DNA from: Atlantibacter hermannii
GTDB taxonomy: Bacteria > Pseudomonadota > Gammaproteobacteria > Enterobacterales > Enterobacteriaceae
Direction: 5' to 3'
Assembly: GCA_900635495.1 (NCBI GenBank)
Contig: LR134136.1
Location: 744,001-808,000 of the forward strand
Length of the DNA: 64,000 bases
Under the pieces are notes generated by a model. That model saw only the letters and a list, made by a program, of their open reading frames with translations, searched no databases and was not told where the DNA came from. The translations under genes were made by a program, and so were the position numbers. The stretch's first letter is position 1, and each line of letters starts with the position of its first letter. Positions 20,414 to 30,345 of the stretch are shown piece by piece.

Positions 20414-20640
20414 TTATTTCCCGATAGCCTCCAGCGCAAGCGCCCCCCGGCTGCTGGAGGCTTCGCACTTATCAGCCTGCAATAACTTTTTTATAACTCA
20501 GCCATTGTGTGTTGATGCGCTGCGCATAAGAATACGCGTTTGGGAAATCAAACGTAGCATGCGCGGTCGTTATCGAACCAGGCGGTGTTTTTGCGACAAA
20601 GCCAGTATACTTGTCACCGACAAGGGCTTCAGAGGTAGTT

Positions 20641-21378
20641 ATGTTACTTATTCTTCGTATTATTTTTGTCGTGATCTACTGCATTGTTGTTTGTATTCTG
20701 GGTTGCATCTGGTGTTTGTTCAGCCCCCGCAATCCGCGCCACGTCGCTACCTTTGGTCATATGTTTGGCCGCCTTTCCACCGTATTCGGATTAAAAGTCG
20801 AAAAACGCTTACCGCCCGGCGCGGAGCAGTTCGGCAATGCCATTTATATCGCCAATCACCAGAATAATTACGACATGGTGACGGCGGCGAACGTTGTTAT
20901 TCCGCCAACGGTGACCGTGGGTAAAAAAAGCCTGCTGTGGGTGCCGTTTTTTGGGCTGCTTTACTGGCTGACGGGCAACCTGCTGATTGACCGCGATAAC
21001 CGCGCCAAAGCGCACGGCACCATTTCGCAGGTCGTTAATCAGTTCAAAAAACGCAGAATTTCATTCTGGATGTTTCCTGAAGGTACCCGTAGCCGTGGCC
21101 GTGGCCTGATGCCTTTCAAAACCGGCGCTTTCCACGCCGCGCTGGCGGCGGGCGTGCCTATCATCCCGGTATGCGTCTCCAATACCCATGGCAAAATCAA
21201 ACTCAACCGCTGGAAAAACGGTCTGGTGATTGTGGAAATGCTGCCGCCGATTGATACCTCTGCCTGGCAGAAAGATCAGGTCCGTGCGCTGGCGACTCAC
21301 TGCCGGGAAGTGATGGACGCTAAAATTAAGGAGCTGGATCGGGAAGTTGCTGAGCGCGAAGCGTCAGGGAATATTTGA
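20641..21378 (+). CDS. plsC: 1-acyl-sn-glycerol-3-phosphate acyltransferase
   Basis: PlsC acylates lysophosphatidic acid at position 2 to make phosphatidic acid, on the inner membrane. The N-terminal hydrophobic segment (LRIIFVVIYCIVVCILGCIW) anchors it. Catalytic NHQNNYD (HX4D) and substrate motif FPEGTRSRG are present. Length 245 equals E. coli. I start at ATG 20641 (MLLILRII), preceded by AGAGGTAGTT; the frame is open 10 codons further up but does not match the family. parC-plsC-ftsP run in the same direction, as in E. coli. Confidence 0.95.
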   Translation: MLLILRIIFVVIYCIVVCILGCIWCLFSPRNPRHVATFGHMFGRLSTVFGLKVEKRLPPGAEQFGNAIYIANHQNNYDMVTAANVVIPPTVTVGKKSLLWVPFFGLLYWLTGNLLIDRDNRAKAHGTISQVVNQFKKRRISFWMFPEGTRSRGRGLMPFKTGAFHAALAAGVPIIPVCVSNTHGKIKLNRWKNGLVIVEMLPPIDTSAWQKDQVRALATHCREVMDAKIKELDREVAEREASGNI

Positions 21379-21437
21379 ATTCTGCATTAAGAGGATAACC
21401 TTCCTCGCGATTTTTGACAGTTTACACGGAGCAAAGT

Positions 21438-22850
21438 ATGTCACTCAGTCGGCGTCAGTTTATTCAGGCATCGGGAATGGTTCTCTGTGCAGGCGCAGCG
21501 CCACTGACGGCCCATGCGGCAGGCCAACAACAGCCGCTGCCGATACCGCCGCTCCTTGAATCACGCCGCGGTCAGCCGCTGTTTCTGACGCTGCAACGCA
21601 CCCACTGGTCGTTTACACCCGGCACTCGCGCGCAGGTATGGGGCGTCAATGGCCGTTATCTCGGGCCGACTATTCGCGTCTGGAACGGGGACGACGTAAA
21701 ACTGATTTATAGCAACCGCCTTCCCGAAAACGTCGCCATGACCGTAAGCGGTTTACAAGTGCCAGGCCCGCTCATCGGCGGCGCATCGCGCATGATGTCC
21801 GCCAGCGCTGACTGGGCGCCGGTGCTGCCGATTCGCCAGGCGGCGGCGACCCTGTGGTATCACGCCAACACCCCTAACCGTAGCGCTCAGCAGGTTTATA
21901 ACGGCCTGGCAGGCATGTGGCTGGTGGAAGATGACGTCAGCAAGGCGCTGCCTGTTCCAAATCATTACGGGGTGGATGACTTCCCGGTGATTATTCAGGA
22001 CAAACGGCTGGATAACTTCGGCAGCCCGGAATACAGCGAGCCCGGCAGCGGCGGATTTGTTGGCGACACGCTGTTGGTCAACGGTGCGCAAAGCCCTTAT
22101 GTGGACGTTTCCCGCGGCTGGGTGCGTTTACGCCTGCTGAATGCGTCCAACGCCCGCCGCTACCTGTTGCAGATGAGTGACGGACGTCCGCTGCATGTGA
22201 TTTCCAGCGATCAGGGCTTTCTCCCTGCGCCGGTTTCGGTGAAACAACTTTCCCTGGCACCGGGCGAACGCCGTGAAATTCTGATTGATATGACCAATGG
22301 CGATGAAGTGTCGATCACCTGCGGGGAAGCGGCGAGTATCATGGACAGGCTGCGCGGCTTTTTTGAACCTTCCAGTATTCTTATCTCCACGCTGGTGCTG
22401 ACATTGCGCCCGACCGGCCTGTTGCCGCTGGTCACTGACAGCTTGCCGATGCGTTTGCTGCCGAACAATATCCTCGACGGCAGCCCGGTCCGCAGCCGCG
22501 ATATTGCGCTGGGCGATGACCCGGGCATTAACGGGCAATTATGGGATATGAAACGGCTTGATATCACCGCGCAACAGGGCACCTGGGAGCGCTGGACGGT
22601 ACGCGCCGACTCGCCTCAGGCATTCCATATCGAAGGCGTTCAGTTCCTGATCCGCCACGTTAACGGCGCAGCGCCGTTCCCGGAAGATCGCGGCTGGAAA
22701 GATACCGTGTGGATTGACGGTCAGGTGGAACTGCTGGTGTATTTCACGCAACCGTCCTGGGAGCATTTCCCGTTCCTGTACGGCAGTCAGACGCTGGAAA
22801 TGGCCGATCGCGGTTCTGTCGGGCAGATCCTGGTGAACCCGGCGCCGTAA
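21438..22850 (+). CDS. ftsP: Cell division protein FtsP (SufI), Tat substrate
   Basis: Multicopper-oxidase-fold periplasmic protein that lacks the copper ligands and stabilises the divisome under stress. The twin-arginine signal SRRQFIQASG at residues 4-13, followed by a hydrophobic stretch and cleavage near AHA, marks Tat export. Three cupredoxin domains run from HWSFTPGTRA to the C-terminal MADRGSVGQILV. Length 470 equals E. coli. Start ATG 21438 follows GGAGCAAAGT; an in-frame upstream start would bury the Tat signal. Confidence 0.95.
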   Translation: MSLSRRQFIQASGMVLCAGAAPLTAHAAGQQQPLPIPPLLESRRGQPLFLTLQRTHWSFTPGTRAQVWGVNGRYLGPTIRVWNGDDVKLIYSNRLPENVAMTVSGLQVPGPLIGGASRMMSASADWAPVLPIRQAAATLWYHANTPNRSAQQVYNGLAGMWLVEDDVSKALPVPNHYGVDDFPVIIQDKRLDNFGSPEYSEPGSGGFVGDTLLVNGAQSPYVDVSRGWVRLRLLNASNARRYLLQMSDGRPLHVISSDQGFLPAPVSVKQLSLAPGERREILIDMTNGDEVSITCGEAASIMDRLRGFFEPSSILISTLVLTLRPTGLLPLVTDSLPMRLLPNNILDGSPVRSRDIALGDDPGINGQLWDMKRLDITAQQGTWERWTVRADSPQAFHIEGVQFLIRHVNGAAPFPEDRGWKDTVWIDGQVELLVYFTQPSWEHFPFLYGSQTLEMADRGSVGQILVNPAP

Positions 22851-22880
22851 ACCTTTCATTCCTCTATTCCTGTTGAAAGC

Positions 22881-22915
22881 GGGTAACGGGCATTTTCTGT
22901 TACCCCTTCTTTTTT
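22881..22915 (+). terminator. Terminator after ftsP
   Basis: GGGTAAC (22881-22887) and GTTACCC (22899-22905) form a 7-bp stem followed by CTTCTTTTTT. Confidence 0.75.
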
Positions 22916-22976
22916 AGCTGCGATACAACGTATAATCGCCGCCCTTTGTCTATTTTTTTACCACTCCGGAAGCATT

Positions 22977-25171
22977 ATGAGCGCTATAAGTCTGATCCAA
23001 CCCGATCGCGACCTTTTCTCCTGGCCCCAGTATTGGGCCGCCTGTTTCGGCCCGGCGCCGTTCCTGCCGATGTCCCGTGAGGAAATGGATCAACTTGGCT
23101 GGGATAGCTGCGACATCATTCTGGTTACCGGGGATGCTTACGTCGATCACCCAAGTTTCGGGATGGCGATTTGCGGAAGGATGCTGGAAGCGCAGGGTTT
23201 CCGCGTCGGCATCATCGCCCAACCGGACTGGAACACCAAAGACGACTTTATGCGTTTGGGCAAACCGAACCTGTTCTTTGGCGTTACCGCGGGCAATATG
23301 GATTCGATGATCAACCGCTATACCGCCGATCGCAAGTTGCGTCATGACGATGCCTATACGCCGGATAACGTGGCGGGAAAACGCCCGGATCGCGCCACGC
23401 TGGTTTATACCCAGCGCTGTAAAGAGGCCTGGAAAGATGTGCCGGTGATCCTGGGCGGCATCGAGGCCAGCCTGCGCCGCACCGCGCATTATGATTACTG
23501 GTCTGATACCGTGCGCCGTTCCGTGCTGGTGGATTCCAAAGCCGACATGCTGATCTTTGGCAACGGTGAGCGCCCGCTGGTGGAAGTGGCGCACCGTCTG
23601 GCGCAGGGCGAACCGGTTAGCAATATCCGCGACGTACGCAACACGGCGATTATGGTGAAAGAGGCGCTGCCAGGCTGGAGCGGCGTGGATTCCCGCATCA
23701 TTGATATGCCGGGGTAAAATCGATCCGATACCGCACCCGTATGGCGAAGATCTGCCGTGCGCGGATAACAAACCCGTTGAGCCGAAAAAAGCCGAAGCCA
23801 AAGCCGTTGTGGTTCAGCCACCGCGTCCGAAGCCGTGGGAAAAGACCTACGTGCTGCTGCCTTCCTTTGAAAAGGTCAAAGGCGACAAAGTGCTTTACGC
23901 CCATGCTTCGCGTATTTTGCACCATGAAACCAACCCGGGCTGCGCACGCGCACTGATGCAAAAACACGGCGAGCGCTATATCTGGATCAACCCGCCGGCA
24001 ATCCCCCTGTCGACTGAAGAGATGGACAGCGTTTTTGCGCTGCCTTACAAGCGCGTCCCGCATCCGGCGTACGGTAACAGCCGCATTCCGGCCTACGAGA
24101 TGATCCGCTTTTCCATCAACATTATGCGTGGCTGCTTCGGCGGGTGCTCATTCTGTTCGATTACCGAACATGAAGGGCGGATTATTCAGAGTCGTTCTGA
24201 AGATTCCATCGTTAACGAAATCGAAGCGATCCGTGACACGGTTCCCGGCTTTACTGGCGTCATCTCCGATCTGGGTGGGCCAACCGCCAATATGTATATG
24301 CTGCGCTGCAAGTCGCCGCGTGCAGAGCAAACCTGCCGTCGCCTGTCGTGCGTTTATCCCGACATTTGCCAGCATATGGATACCAACCACGAACCGACCA
24401 TCAATCTTTATCGCCGCGCGCGCGACCTGAAAGGCATCAAGAAGATCCTGATCGCCTCCGGTGTGCGTTACGACATTGCGGTGGAAGATCCGCGTTACAT
24501 CAAAGAGCTGGCGACGCACCACGTTGGCGGCTATCTGAAGATTGCGCCGGAGCACACCGAAGAAGGCCCGCTGTCGAAAATGATGAAGCCGGGTATGGGC
24601 AGCTACGATCGCTTTAAAGAACTGTTCGACACCTACTCGAAGCAGGCCGGTAAAGAGCAGTACTTAATTCCGTACTTTATCTCCGCACATCCCGGTACGC
24701 GTGATGAAGACATGGTGAACCTGGCGCTGTGGCTGAAACAGCGTCGCTTCCGTCTGGATCAGGTGCAGAACTTCTATCCGTCGCCGCTCGCCAACTCAAC
24801 GACCATGTATTACACCGGCAAAAACCCGCTGGGCAAAATTGGGCTACAAGAGTGAAGACGTGGTGGTGCCGAAAGGGGATAAACAGCGTCGTCTGCATAA
24901 AGCGCTGTTGCGCTATCACGATCCGGCCAACTGGCCGCTGATCCGCCAGGCGCTGGAAGCGATGGGTAAAAAGCACCTGATTGGTTCACGTCGTGATTGC
25001 CTGGTGCCTGCGCCGACGCTGGATGAGATGCGTGAAGCGCGTCGCCAGAACCGCTATACGCGCCCGGCGTTAACGAAGCATACGCCGGTGGAGCATCAGC
25101 GCCAGACGCCTGCTGAGAATCCGCGTCGCAGCGGGAAGAAGAACGCGCCTGCGAAGACGCGGCAACGATAA
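22977..25171 (+). CDS. ygiQ: Radical SAM protein YgiQ (UPF0313), two frameshifts
   Basis: Radical SAM enzyme of unknown substrate. The central [4Fe-4S] motif CxxxCxxC is visible as RGCFGGCSFCSITEHEGR. The N-terminal domain (LIQPDRDLFSWPQYWAACFG) is B12-binding-like in position. The C-terminus is basic (KKNAPAKTRQR). Extra G at 23711-23714 and at 24841-24843 split the gene. Removing them rebuilds PGKIDPIPHPYGED and KIGYKSEDVV and gives about 730 residues, near E. coli's 739. Start ATG 22977 has CCGGAAGCATT upstream. Confidence 0.95.
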
Positions 25172-25203
25172 CAGAGCAACGTTGTACACCGTTGGGAGGG
25201 GAC

Positions 25204-25355
25204 GCTCGCGACATGTTTGTGCCGTCGCGTAGCTGCTTAGCCTGACCGGGCTCGTCAATTACGCCCCGGCGATTTTGATGCCGGACACCAGACCCACCAC
25301 TGTAACTCCTGTGTTTATCAAACATTACACAAAGGGTTATAGGGTGGGTTTTTTG
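25204..25355 (+). ncRNA. Structured intergenic element, possible small RNA or terminator complex
   Basis: In the 332-bp gap between ygiQ and the next gene (25172-25503) no convincing gene is seen, but several hairpins can be read in series on the + strand. CGCGAC/GTCGCG (25207-25212 with 25224-25229, plus flanking GC/GC); AGCC/GGCT (25239-25252); CCGGC/GCCGG with a 9-nt loop (25266-25284); and a long stem ACCCACC/GGTGGGT (25292-25298 with 25343-25349) enclosing TGTAA/TTACA and TGTTT/AAACA, followed by TTTTTT. The U-tract end suggests a terminator, possibly of a small RNA. Bases 25356-25503 hold nothing I recognise. Whether it is transcribed is unknown. Confidence 0.4.
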
Positions 25356-25503
25356 TTCCTGTCGACATCGCCGGAGCGTTAGGAGGGAGGCGGCGAGCCC
25401 CCTGGCCCGTTTGCGAACCAGGGAGCGCCGTTGAGCCGTGAATGCCTGGCGAACCGAACAACATGCCATTCAATTAAAAAGCATAGCTGCCAACGCTCAC
25501 CCC

Positions 25504-26958
25504 TTAATACAGCCCCAGCACCTTCCACCACGCTAACCCAACGCTCATAAAAATCGCCTGATTCACCAGGCTCACCACAAACCCGGTACGCCACCAGATG
25601 CCGGTCGGTACATAGCCTGCGCCGAACAGGATCGGGCCACGGGCGTGGGTGTATTGCGTTAATGAACAGTAGAGGCTGCTGCTGAACGCCAGCATAAACG
25701 CAAGCGGCACAACCGGCAGGCCGAGATGGCTGCCGACACCAAGAAACACGGCATACAGCGCGGCGATCTGGGCGTTGCCGCTGGCGAAGAAGTAATGCGT
25801 ATAAAAATAAGCGGCGTTAAGCAGCAAAAGCACCACGATCCAGCTGGTTCCCTGAAGGTACGTGCCCAGCGTTTCACCAATAAGATTGCCAAACCACGTC
25901 GTGAAACCGAGTTTTTTGAGCTGGTTGGCCATCATCAGCAATGCGGCGAACCAGATGAGCGTATCCCAGGCGCCTTTCTCGCTTTTGACGTCTTCCCAGG
26001 TTAACACGCCGCTGAGTAACAGTACCGACAGCCCAACAAACGAGGCGGTGGTGGGATCAACACCCAGCGCATCCCCAAAAATCCATAGCACCAGCAGTAA
26101 CACGATGGTGACCATCATCAGCCATTCGCCTTTGCCAATGGGCCCCATTTTTTCCAGTTCGCTCATTGCCAGTTTCGGCGCGTCCGGAGTGTGGGTGATG
26201 GTCGGGCGCACAAGCGCATACACCAGCAAGGGCACCACGATCAGTGACACCAAACACGGCAGTAACGCCGCCACAAACCAGCCGCCCCAGGTAATGGTGA
26301 CGCCCGCATTCGCCGCCAGCTTCACCGCTAACAGATTGCCGGTATAGCCGGTCATAAACAGCGCGGCAGTCACGTCATTCACGTTGCCGATGCAGGCGAT
26401 CAGAAACGTGCCGATCTTGCTGCGCGAGGCGTCTTCCGGCCGGGAGTCGAAGCTGCGGGAAAGCGCATCGGCGATGGGATAGATAACGCCGCCACAACGT
26501 GCGGTATTACTGGGCATGGCGGGAGAAAGAATCAAATCGGCCACCGCCAGACCCCAGGCCAGACCAAGGGTCCGCTTGCCCAGCAGGCGGATCATCTGCA
26601 ACGCAATACGCCGCCCCAGGCCTGTTTTGATAAAACCACGGGCGATCATAAACGCCACGACGATCAGCCAGATCAGCGAGCTGTTAAGTTCGCTAAGCGC
26701 CGTGGCGATGGCACCGCTGGCTTTCTCATCGCCCGCGGCGCGCACCAGGGCAAACACGGTAATGCCGATAATCCCGACTGCGCCGATCGGCAGCACGTTC
26801 GCGACGATACAGATAATGGTGGTCACGAAAATCACCGCGCTGTGCCAGGCGGGCAGGGTTAATCCGTCGGGTGGGGTGAGTTGCCACAGAAAGGCAGCCG
26901 GTATCAGGATCGTAATGAGTTTGAGCCAGTTAACGGCCCTGGAAGAAGGGGTTCCCAC
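25504..26958 (-). CDS. DASS-family anion (dicarboxylate) transporter, YbhI/TtdT-like
   Basis: A 484-residue inner membrane protein with about 12 hydrophobic segments. The two conserved DASS (divalent anion:Na+ symporter/exchanger) signatures are recognisable: SPAMPSNTARCGGVIYPI in the first half and FASGNAQIAALYAVFLG in the second, with FSSSLYCSLTQYTHARGPI. It resembles YbhI and the E. coli tartrate/succinate antiporter TtdT. Substrate cannot be read from sequence; a C4-dicarboxylate or citrate-type anion is the family expectation. It lies where E. coli has no such gene, alone between ygiQ and dkgA, with no ttdAB-type enzyme genes beside it. Confidence 0.85.
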   Translation of the reverse strand: MGTPSSRAVNWLKLITILIPAAFLWQLTPPDGLTLPAWHSAVIFVTTIICIVANVLPIGAVGIIGITVFALVRAAGDEKASGAIATALSELNSSLIWLIVVAFMIARGFIKTGLGRRIALQMIRLLGKRTLGLAWGLAVADLILSPAMPSNTARCGGVIYPIADALSRSFDSRPEDASRSKIGTFLIACIGNVNDVTAALFMTGYTGNLLAVKLAANAGVTITWGGWFVAALLPCLVSLIVVPLLVYALVRPTITHTPDAPKLAMSELEKMGPIGKGEWLMMVTIVLLLVLWIFGDALGVDPTTASFVGLSVLLLSGVLTWEDVKSEKGAWDTLIWFAALLMMANQLKKLGFTTWFGNLIGETLGTYLQGTSWIVVLLLLNAAYFYTHYFFASGNAQIAALYAVFLGVGSHLGLPVVPLAFMLAFSSSLYCSLTQYTHARGPILFGAGYVPTGIWWRTGFVVSLVNQAIFMSVGLAWWKVLGLY

Positions 26959-27101
26959 GATGAAGTCCTTATCAAAATATTATTGGAAGCTGTTAATTAT
27001 TCATTTCATGAATAATTTATTGATAGATAAGGATTTTATAGTGATAGCAGTCATGCGGGCGTGTGCGCGGACAGAAAAAGAAGCTAAAAAATTCTGAAAA
27101 T

Positions 27102-27126
27102 AAAAAACCCGGCGAGAGCGCCGGGT
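27102..27126 (-). terminator. Terminator after dkgA
   Basis: On the minus strand ACCCGGCG/CGCCGGGT is followed by TTTTTTA, 10 bp past the dkgA stop. Confidence 0.85.
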
Positions 27127-27135
27127 CAGAAGTGG

Positions 27136-27964
27136 TTATCCGCCGAATTGATCCGGGTCCGGCCCCAGCCGTTTACCCTGATCGAGTTTGGCAATATCGC
27201 CGAGCTCGTCTTTATCGAGCCGGAAATCCCATACGTCAAAGTTTTCTGCGATGCGCGCCGGGGTGACCGATTTCGGGATCACCACCAGGCCGGAATCCAG
27301 ATGCCAGCGGATGACGATTTGCGCCGGGGTTTTGCCATATTTATCCGCCAGTTCGCGAATTATTTTTTGGTCAAAAACGCCGTCGCCGCCCTGAGCCAGC
27401 GGACTCCAGGATTCCGGTCTGGATCTTATGCGTCGCGTTCCAGGCATGCAGCTGGCGCTGTTGCAGAAGAGGATGCAGTTCGATCTGGTTAATCACCGGC
27501 GTAACGCCCGTTTCATCAATCAGCCGTTGCAGGTGGTTAATCTGGAAATTACACACCCCAATGCTTTTAGCGAGGCCCTGCTTTTGCAGTTCAATCATGC
27601 CTTTCCATGCATCAACATAGTGGTCGATAGCCGGGACCGGCCAGTGCATCAGATAAAGATCGACATGATCGAGCTTAAGCTTCTCAAGACTCTCTTCCAG
27701 CGCCTGCTGAGGGCGTTGCTGATCGTCATTCCACAGCTTGGTGGTGATAAACAGCTCATCACGCGGAATGCCTGCACTCTGGATGGCTTTCCCTACGCCT
27801 TCTTCGTTTTTGTATGCCGCAGCGGTATCGATGGAGCGATACCCTACCTCCAGCGCTTTATGAATGGCTTGAACGACTTCATCGTTCCCCGCCTTCCACA
27901 CGCCGAGGCCAAGCTGTGGCATAACATTACCGTCCTGAAGCTTAATTACGGTCTGATTTGCCAT
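27136..27964 (-). CDS. dkgA: 2,5-diketo-D-gluconate reductase A / methylglyoxal reductase, one frameshift
   Basis: NADPH-dependent aldo-keto reductase; it reduces 2,5-diketo-D-gluconate and small aldehydes such as methylglyoxal. Catalytic tetrad context is visible: DTAAAYKNEEGV (Asp, Tyr), FITTKLWND (Lys) and YLMHWPVPA (His); NADPH-binding residues lie in IPKSVTPARI. An extra base at 27414-27415 breaks the frame at HKIQTESWSPLAQGG; repaired length is 275, equal to E. coli. The start has AGGAGGAATTT before ATG. It follows yqhD in a two-gene operon driven by YqhC. Confidence 0.95.
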
Positions 27965-27982
27965 AAATTCCTCCTTTTGGAA

Positions 27983-28006
27983 TACCCCGCAAGGTGCTGC
28001 GGGGTA
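27983..28006 (-). other. Intercistronic hairpin between yqhD and dkgA
   Basis: TACCCCGCA/TGCGGGGTA form a perfect 9-bp stem with a 6-nt loop in the yqhD-dkgA gap. Without a T tract it may protect the upstream yqhD mRNA or dampen read-through rather than end transcription. Confidence 0.55.
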
Positions 28007-28066
28007 AGTCGAGTGACTTAAGTCTGGACGAAAAAGCCGAAAACGAAAGGTCGGTCGGTGAAAAGC

Positions 28067-29230
28067 TTAGCGCGCCGCTTCGTAAATTTTACGGCTCACA
28101 TCGAGGGTAATGTCTTTATGCTCGCCGAGTTTGGTCATGCCGTGTTCTTCCAGTTTGGCCAGCAAACCGGGAATAGAGCTGCCGTCGAGACCGTAGCCGG
28201 ATAGGGTAGTCGGTACGCCCATCTGTTCGAAGAAATGACGGGTTGCGGCGATTGCGGCGTCGATGCGCGCGTCTTCGCTGCCTTCGGTAATGTTCCAGAC
28301 GCGTTCAGCGTACTGCAGCAGTTTGGCGCGTTTCTCGTTGCGTTTGATGTTCAGCAGCGACGGCAGAACCACGGCCAGCGTTTGCGCATGGTCGAGGCCG
28401 TGCATGGCGGTCAGTTCGTGGCCCAGCATATGGGTTGCCCAGTCCTGCGGCACGCCTGCGCCAATCAAACCGTTCAGCGCCATGGTCGCCGCCCACATCA
28501 TGTTAGCGCGCACATCATAATTTTCCGGTTCAGAGAGCGCTTTCGGGCCGTCTTCCACCAGCGTCAGCAGGATGCCCTCTGCAAAACGGTCCTGGACCTT
28601 GGCGTTCACCGGGTAAGTGATGTACTGCTCAACGGTATGAACGAAAGCATCCACTACGCCGTTGGCAACCTGGCGCGGCGGCAGGGTGTAGGTGTAGACC
28701 GGATCGAGCACCGCGAAAACCGGCTGCACAAACGGGGAGTGGAAAGCTTGCTTGTCGCCGGTGGCGCGACGGGAAATGACGGCGCCTTTGTTGGATTCAG
28801 AACCGGTCGCAGGCAGCGTCAATACGGAGCCCATCGGAATGGCTCTGGTGATTTTGCTGCCGGACGTTTGCAGGATCTCCCACGGATCGACGCCGTCCGG
28901 GTAGTGCGCTGCCGCAGCGATAAATTTCGTGCCATCCAGCACCGAGCCGCCGCCAACCGCCAGCAGGAGCGTGACATTCTCTTTACGCGCCACTTCCACC
29001 GCTTTCATCAGCGTTTCGTAAGACGGATTTGGCTCAATGCCGCCGAATTCCAGCACGTCCAGACCTTTTAACGCTTCATGCACCTGATCCAGCACGCCGG
29101 TTTTCTTCACGCTGCCGCCGCCATAGGTAATCATCACGCGGCTGTCTTGCGGAATTTGCGCCCGTAACTGCGCAATAGAATTTTTACCAAACAGGATTCG
29201 GGTGGGGGTATGCAGATCGAAATTATTCAT
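28067..29230 (-). CDS. yqhD: NADPH-dependent aldehyde reductase (Fe-type alcohol dehydrogenase)
   Basis: Broad-range aldehyde reductase that protects against lipid-peroxidation aldehydes, glyoxal and furfural. Group III metal-dependent ADH fold: NADPH-binding GGGSVLDGTKF and metal-ligand histidines in AFVHTVEQY, GHELTAMHGLDHAQ. Length 387 equals E. coli. It is divergent from its activator yqhC across 187 bp and is followed by dkgA. Confidence 0.96.
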   Translation of the reverse strand: MNNFDLHTPTRILFGKNSIAQLRAQIPQDSRVMITYGGGSVKKTGVLDQVHEALKGLDVLEFGGIEPNPSYETLMKAVEVARKENVTLLLAVGGGSVLDGTKFIAAAAHYPDGVDPWEILQTSGSKITRAIPMGSVLTLPATGSESNKGAVISRRATGDKQAFHSPFVQPVFAVLDPVYTYTLPPRQVANGVVDAFVHTVEQYITYPVNAKVQDRFAEGILLTLVEDGPKALSEPENYDVRANMMWAATMALNGLIGAGVPQDWATHMLGHELTAMHGLDHAQTLAVVLPSLLNIKRNEKRAKLLQYAERVWNITEGSEDARIDAAIAATRHFFEQMGVPTTLSGYGLDGSSIPGLLAKLEEHGMTKLGEHKDITLDVSRKIYEAAR

Positions 29231-29417
29231 GGGAACTCCCGTTAAGTGAGTGAATAAAGAGCCACGGTGTGGCGATGGGATATATTGTGGGCGTCGCTTC
29301 CGGGATGCTCAATGCTCATTTCTGCCTGTGTCTTGCCTGTTTCTCCAGGACGCTGGAGGATCCGCAGATTTTTGCGCACAATGTGACGTGTGAATAACTG
29401 CCTTTATGTAGCGAAAT

Positions 29418-30317
29418 ATGAATCGTCAGGATATCTGCCAGCATTTGGCGAGCAAAGTTAACTTACTGAAAAATAATGAGGATGAAATTCATGCCTTGTT
29501 GCCCGACATCCGCCTGCTGTACGGGACCCAGCCGCATCCACGCACCCCGGTGATGTATCAGCCTGGCATCATATTTCTCTTTTCCGGGAATAAGACGGGT
29601 TATCTCAATAACCGCGTATTTCGCTACGACGCTAATGAATATTTACTGCTGACCGTCCCGCTGCCGTTTGAATGCGAAACTTACGCTACCCCGGAGACCC
29701 CGCTGGCAGGCATTCGCATCAACGTGGATGTGCAGCAGTTGCAAACGTTGCTGATGGATATCGGCGAAGATGAGGCGTTTCGGCCCGCGCAGTGCGCCAG
29801 CGGCATTAATTCCGCCGTGCTTTCCGATGAGATTTTATGCGCGATTGAGCGACTGATTGATGTGCTGGAGAAACCGCTGGATGCCCGGATCCTCGGGAAA
29901 TCGATTATTCGCGAGATCCTTTACCATGTATTGATGGGCCCGCGGGGTGGGGCGTTGCTGGCGCTGGTCAGTCGCCAGACGCATTTCAGTCTGATTAGCC
30001 GCGTGCTGAAACGTATTGAAAACCAGTACACGGAAAACCTCACCGTGGATCAGCTGGCGCTGGATGCCAATATGAGCGTGTCGGCGTTTCACCATAATTT
30101 CAAATCGGTGACCAGTACCTCGCCGTTGCAGTACATCAAAACCTTCCGCCTGCATAAAGCCAGGATGCTGATCGTTCATGACGGGATGAAAGCCAGTGCG
30201 GCGGCCATGCGCGTGGGCTATGAAAGCGCGTCGCAATTTAGTCGGGAGTTCAAACGCTATTTTGGCGTCACGCCAGGGGAAGATGCGGCGCGGATGCGCA
30301 CGATGCAGGGCATGTAA
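29418..30317 (+). CDS. yqhC: AraC-family activator YqhC
   Basis: N-terminal AraC_N ligand-sensing domain (about 1-180) and C-terminal double helix-turn-helix (about 200-295: LTVDQLALDANMSVSAFHHN, then AMRVGYESASQFSREFKRYF). In E. coli YqhC senses toxic aldehydes and activates yqhD-dkgA; the divergent placement here supports the same role. The N-terminus begins MNRQDICQHLASKV, shorter than the E. coli annotation of about 318 residues, so an earlier start is conceivable, but no better upstream codon is obvious. Confidence 0.92.
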   Translation: MNRQDICQHLASKVNLLKNNEDEIHALLPDIRLLYGTQPHPRTPVMYQPGIIFLFSGNKTGYLNNRVFRYDANEYLLLTVPLPFECETYATPETPLAGIRINVDVQQLQTLLMDIGEDEAFRPAQCASGINSAVLSDEILCAIERLIDVLEKPLDARILGKSIIREILYHVLMGPRGGALLALVSRQTHFSLISRVLKRIENQYTENLTVDQLALDANMSVSAFHHNFKSVTSTSPLQYIKTFRLHKARMLIVHDGMKASAAAMRVGYESASQFSREFKRYFGVTPGEDAARMRTMQGM

Positions 30318-30345
30318 TCGCCCCGCCTTGCGGCGAGGCGAATCA

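Noticed and set aside
20428..20460. CCTCCAGC/GCTGGAGG stem as a parC terminator
   Set aside because: The stem is real, but no T tract follows and the loop is long; not enough to call.
25379..25594. Short minus-strand frame after the DASS transporter
   Set aside because: Overlaps the transporter 3' end in another frame, no start signals, low-complexity ending.
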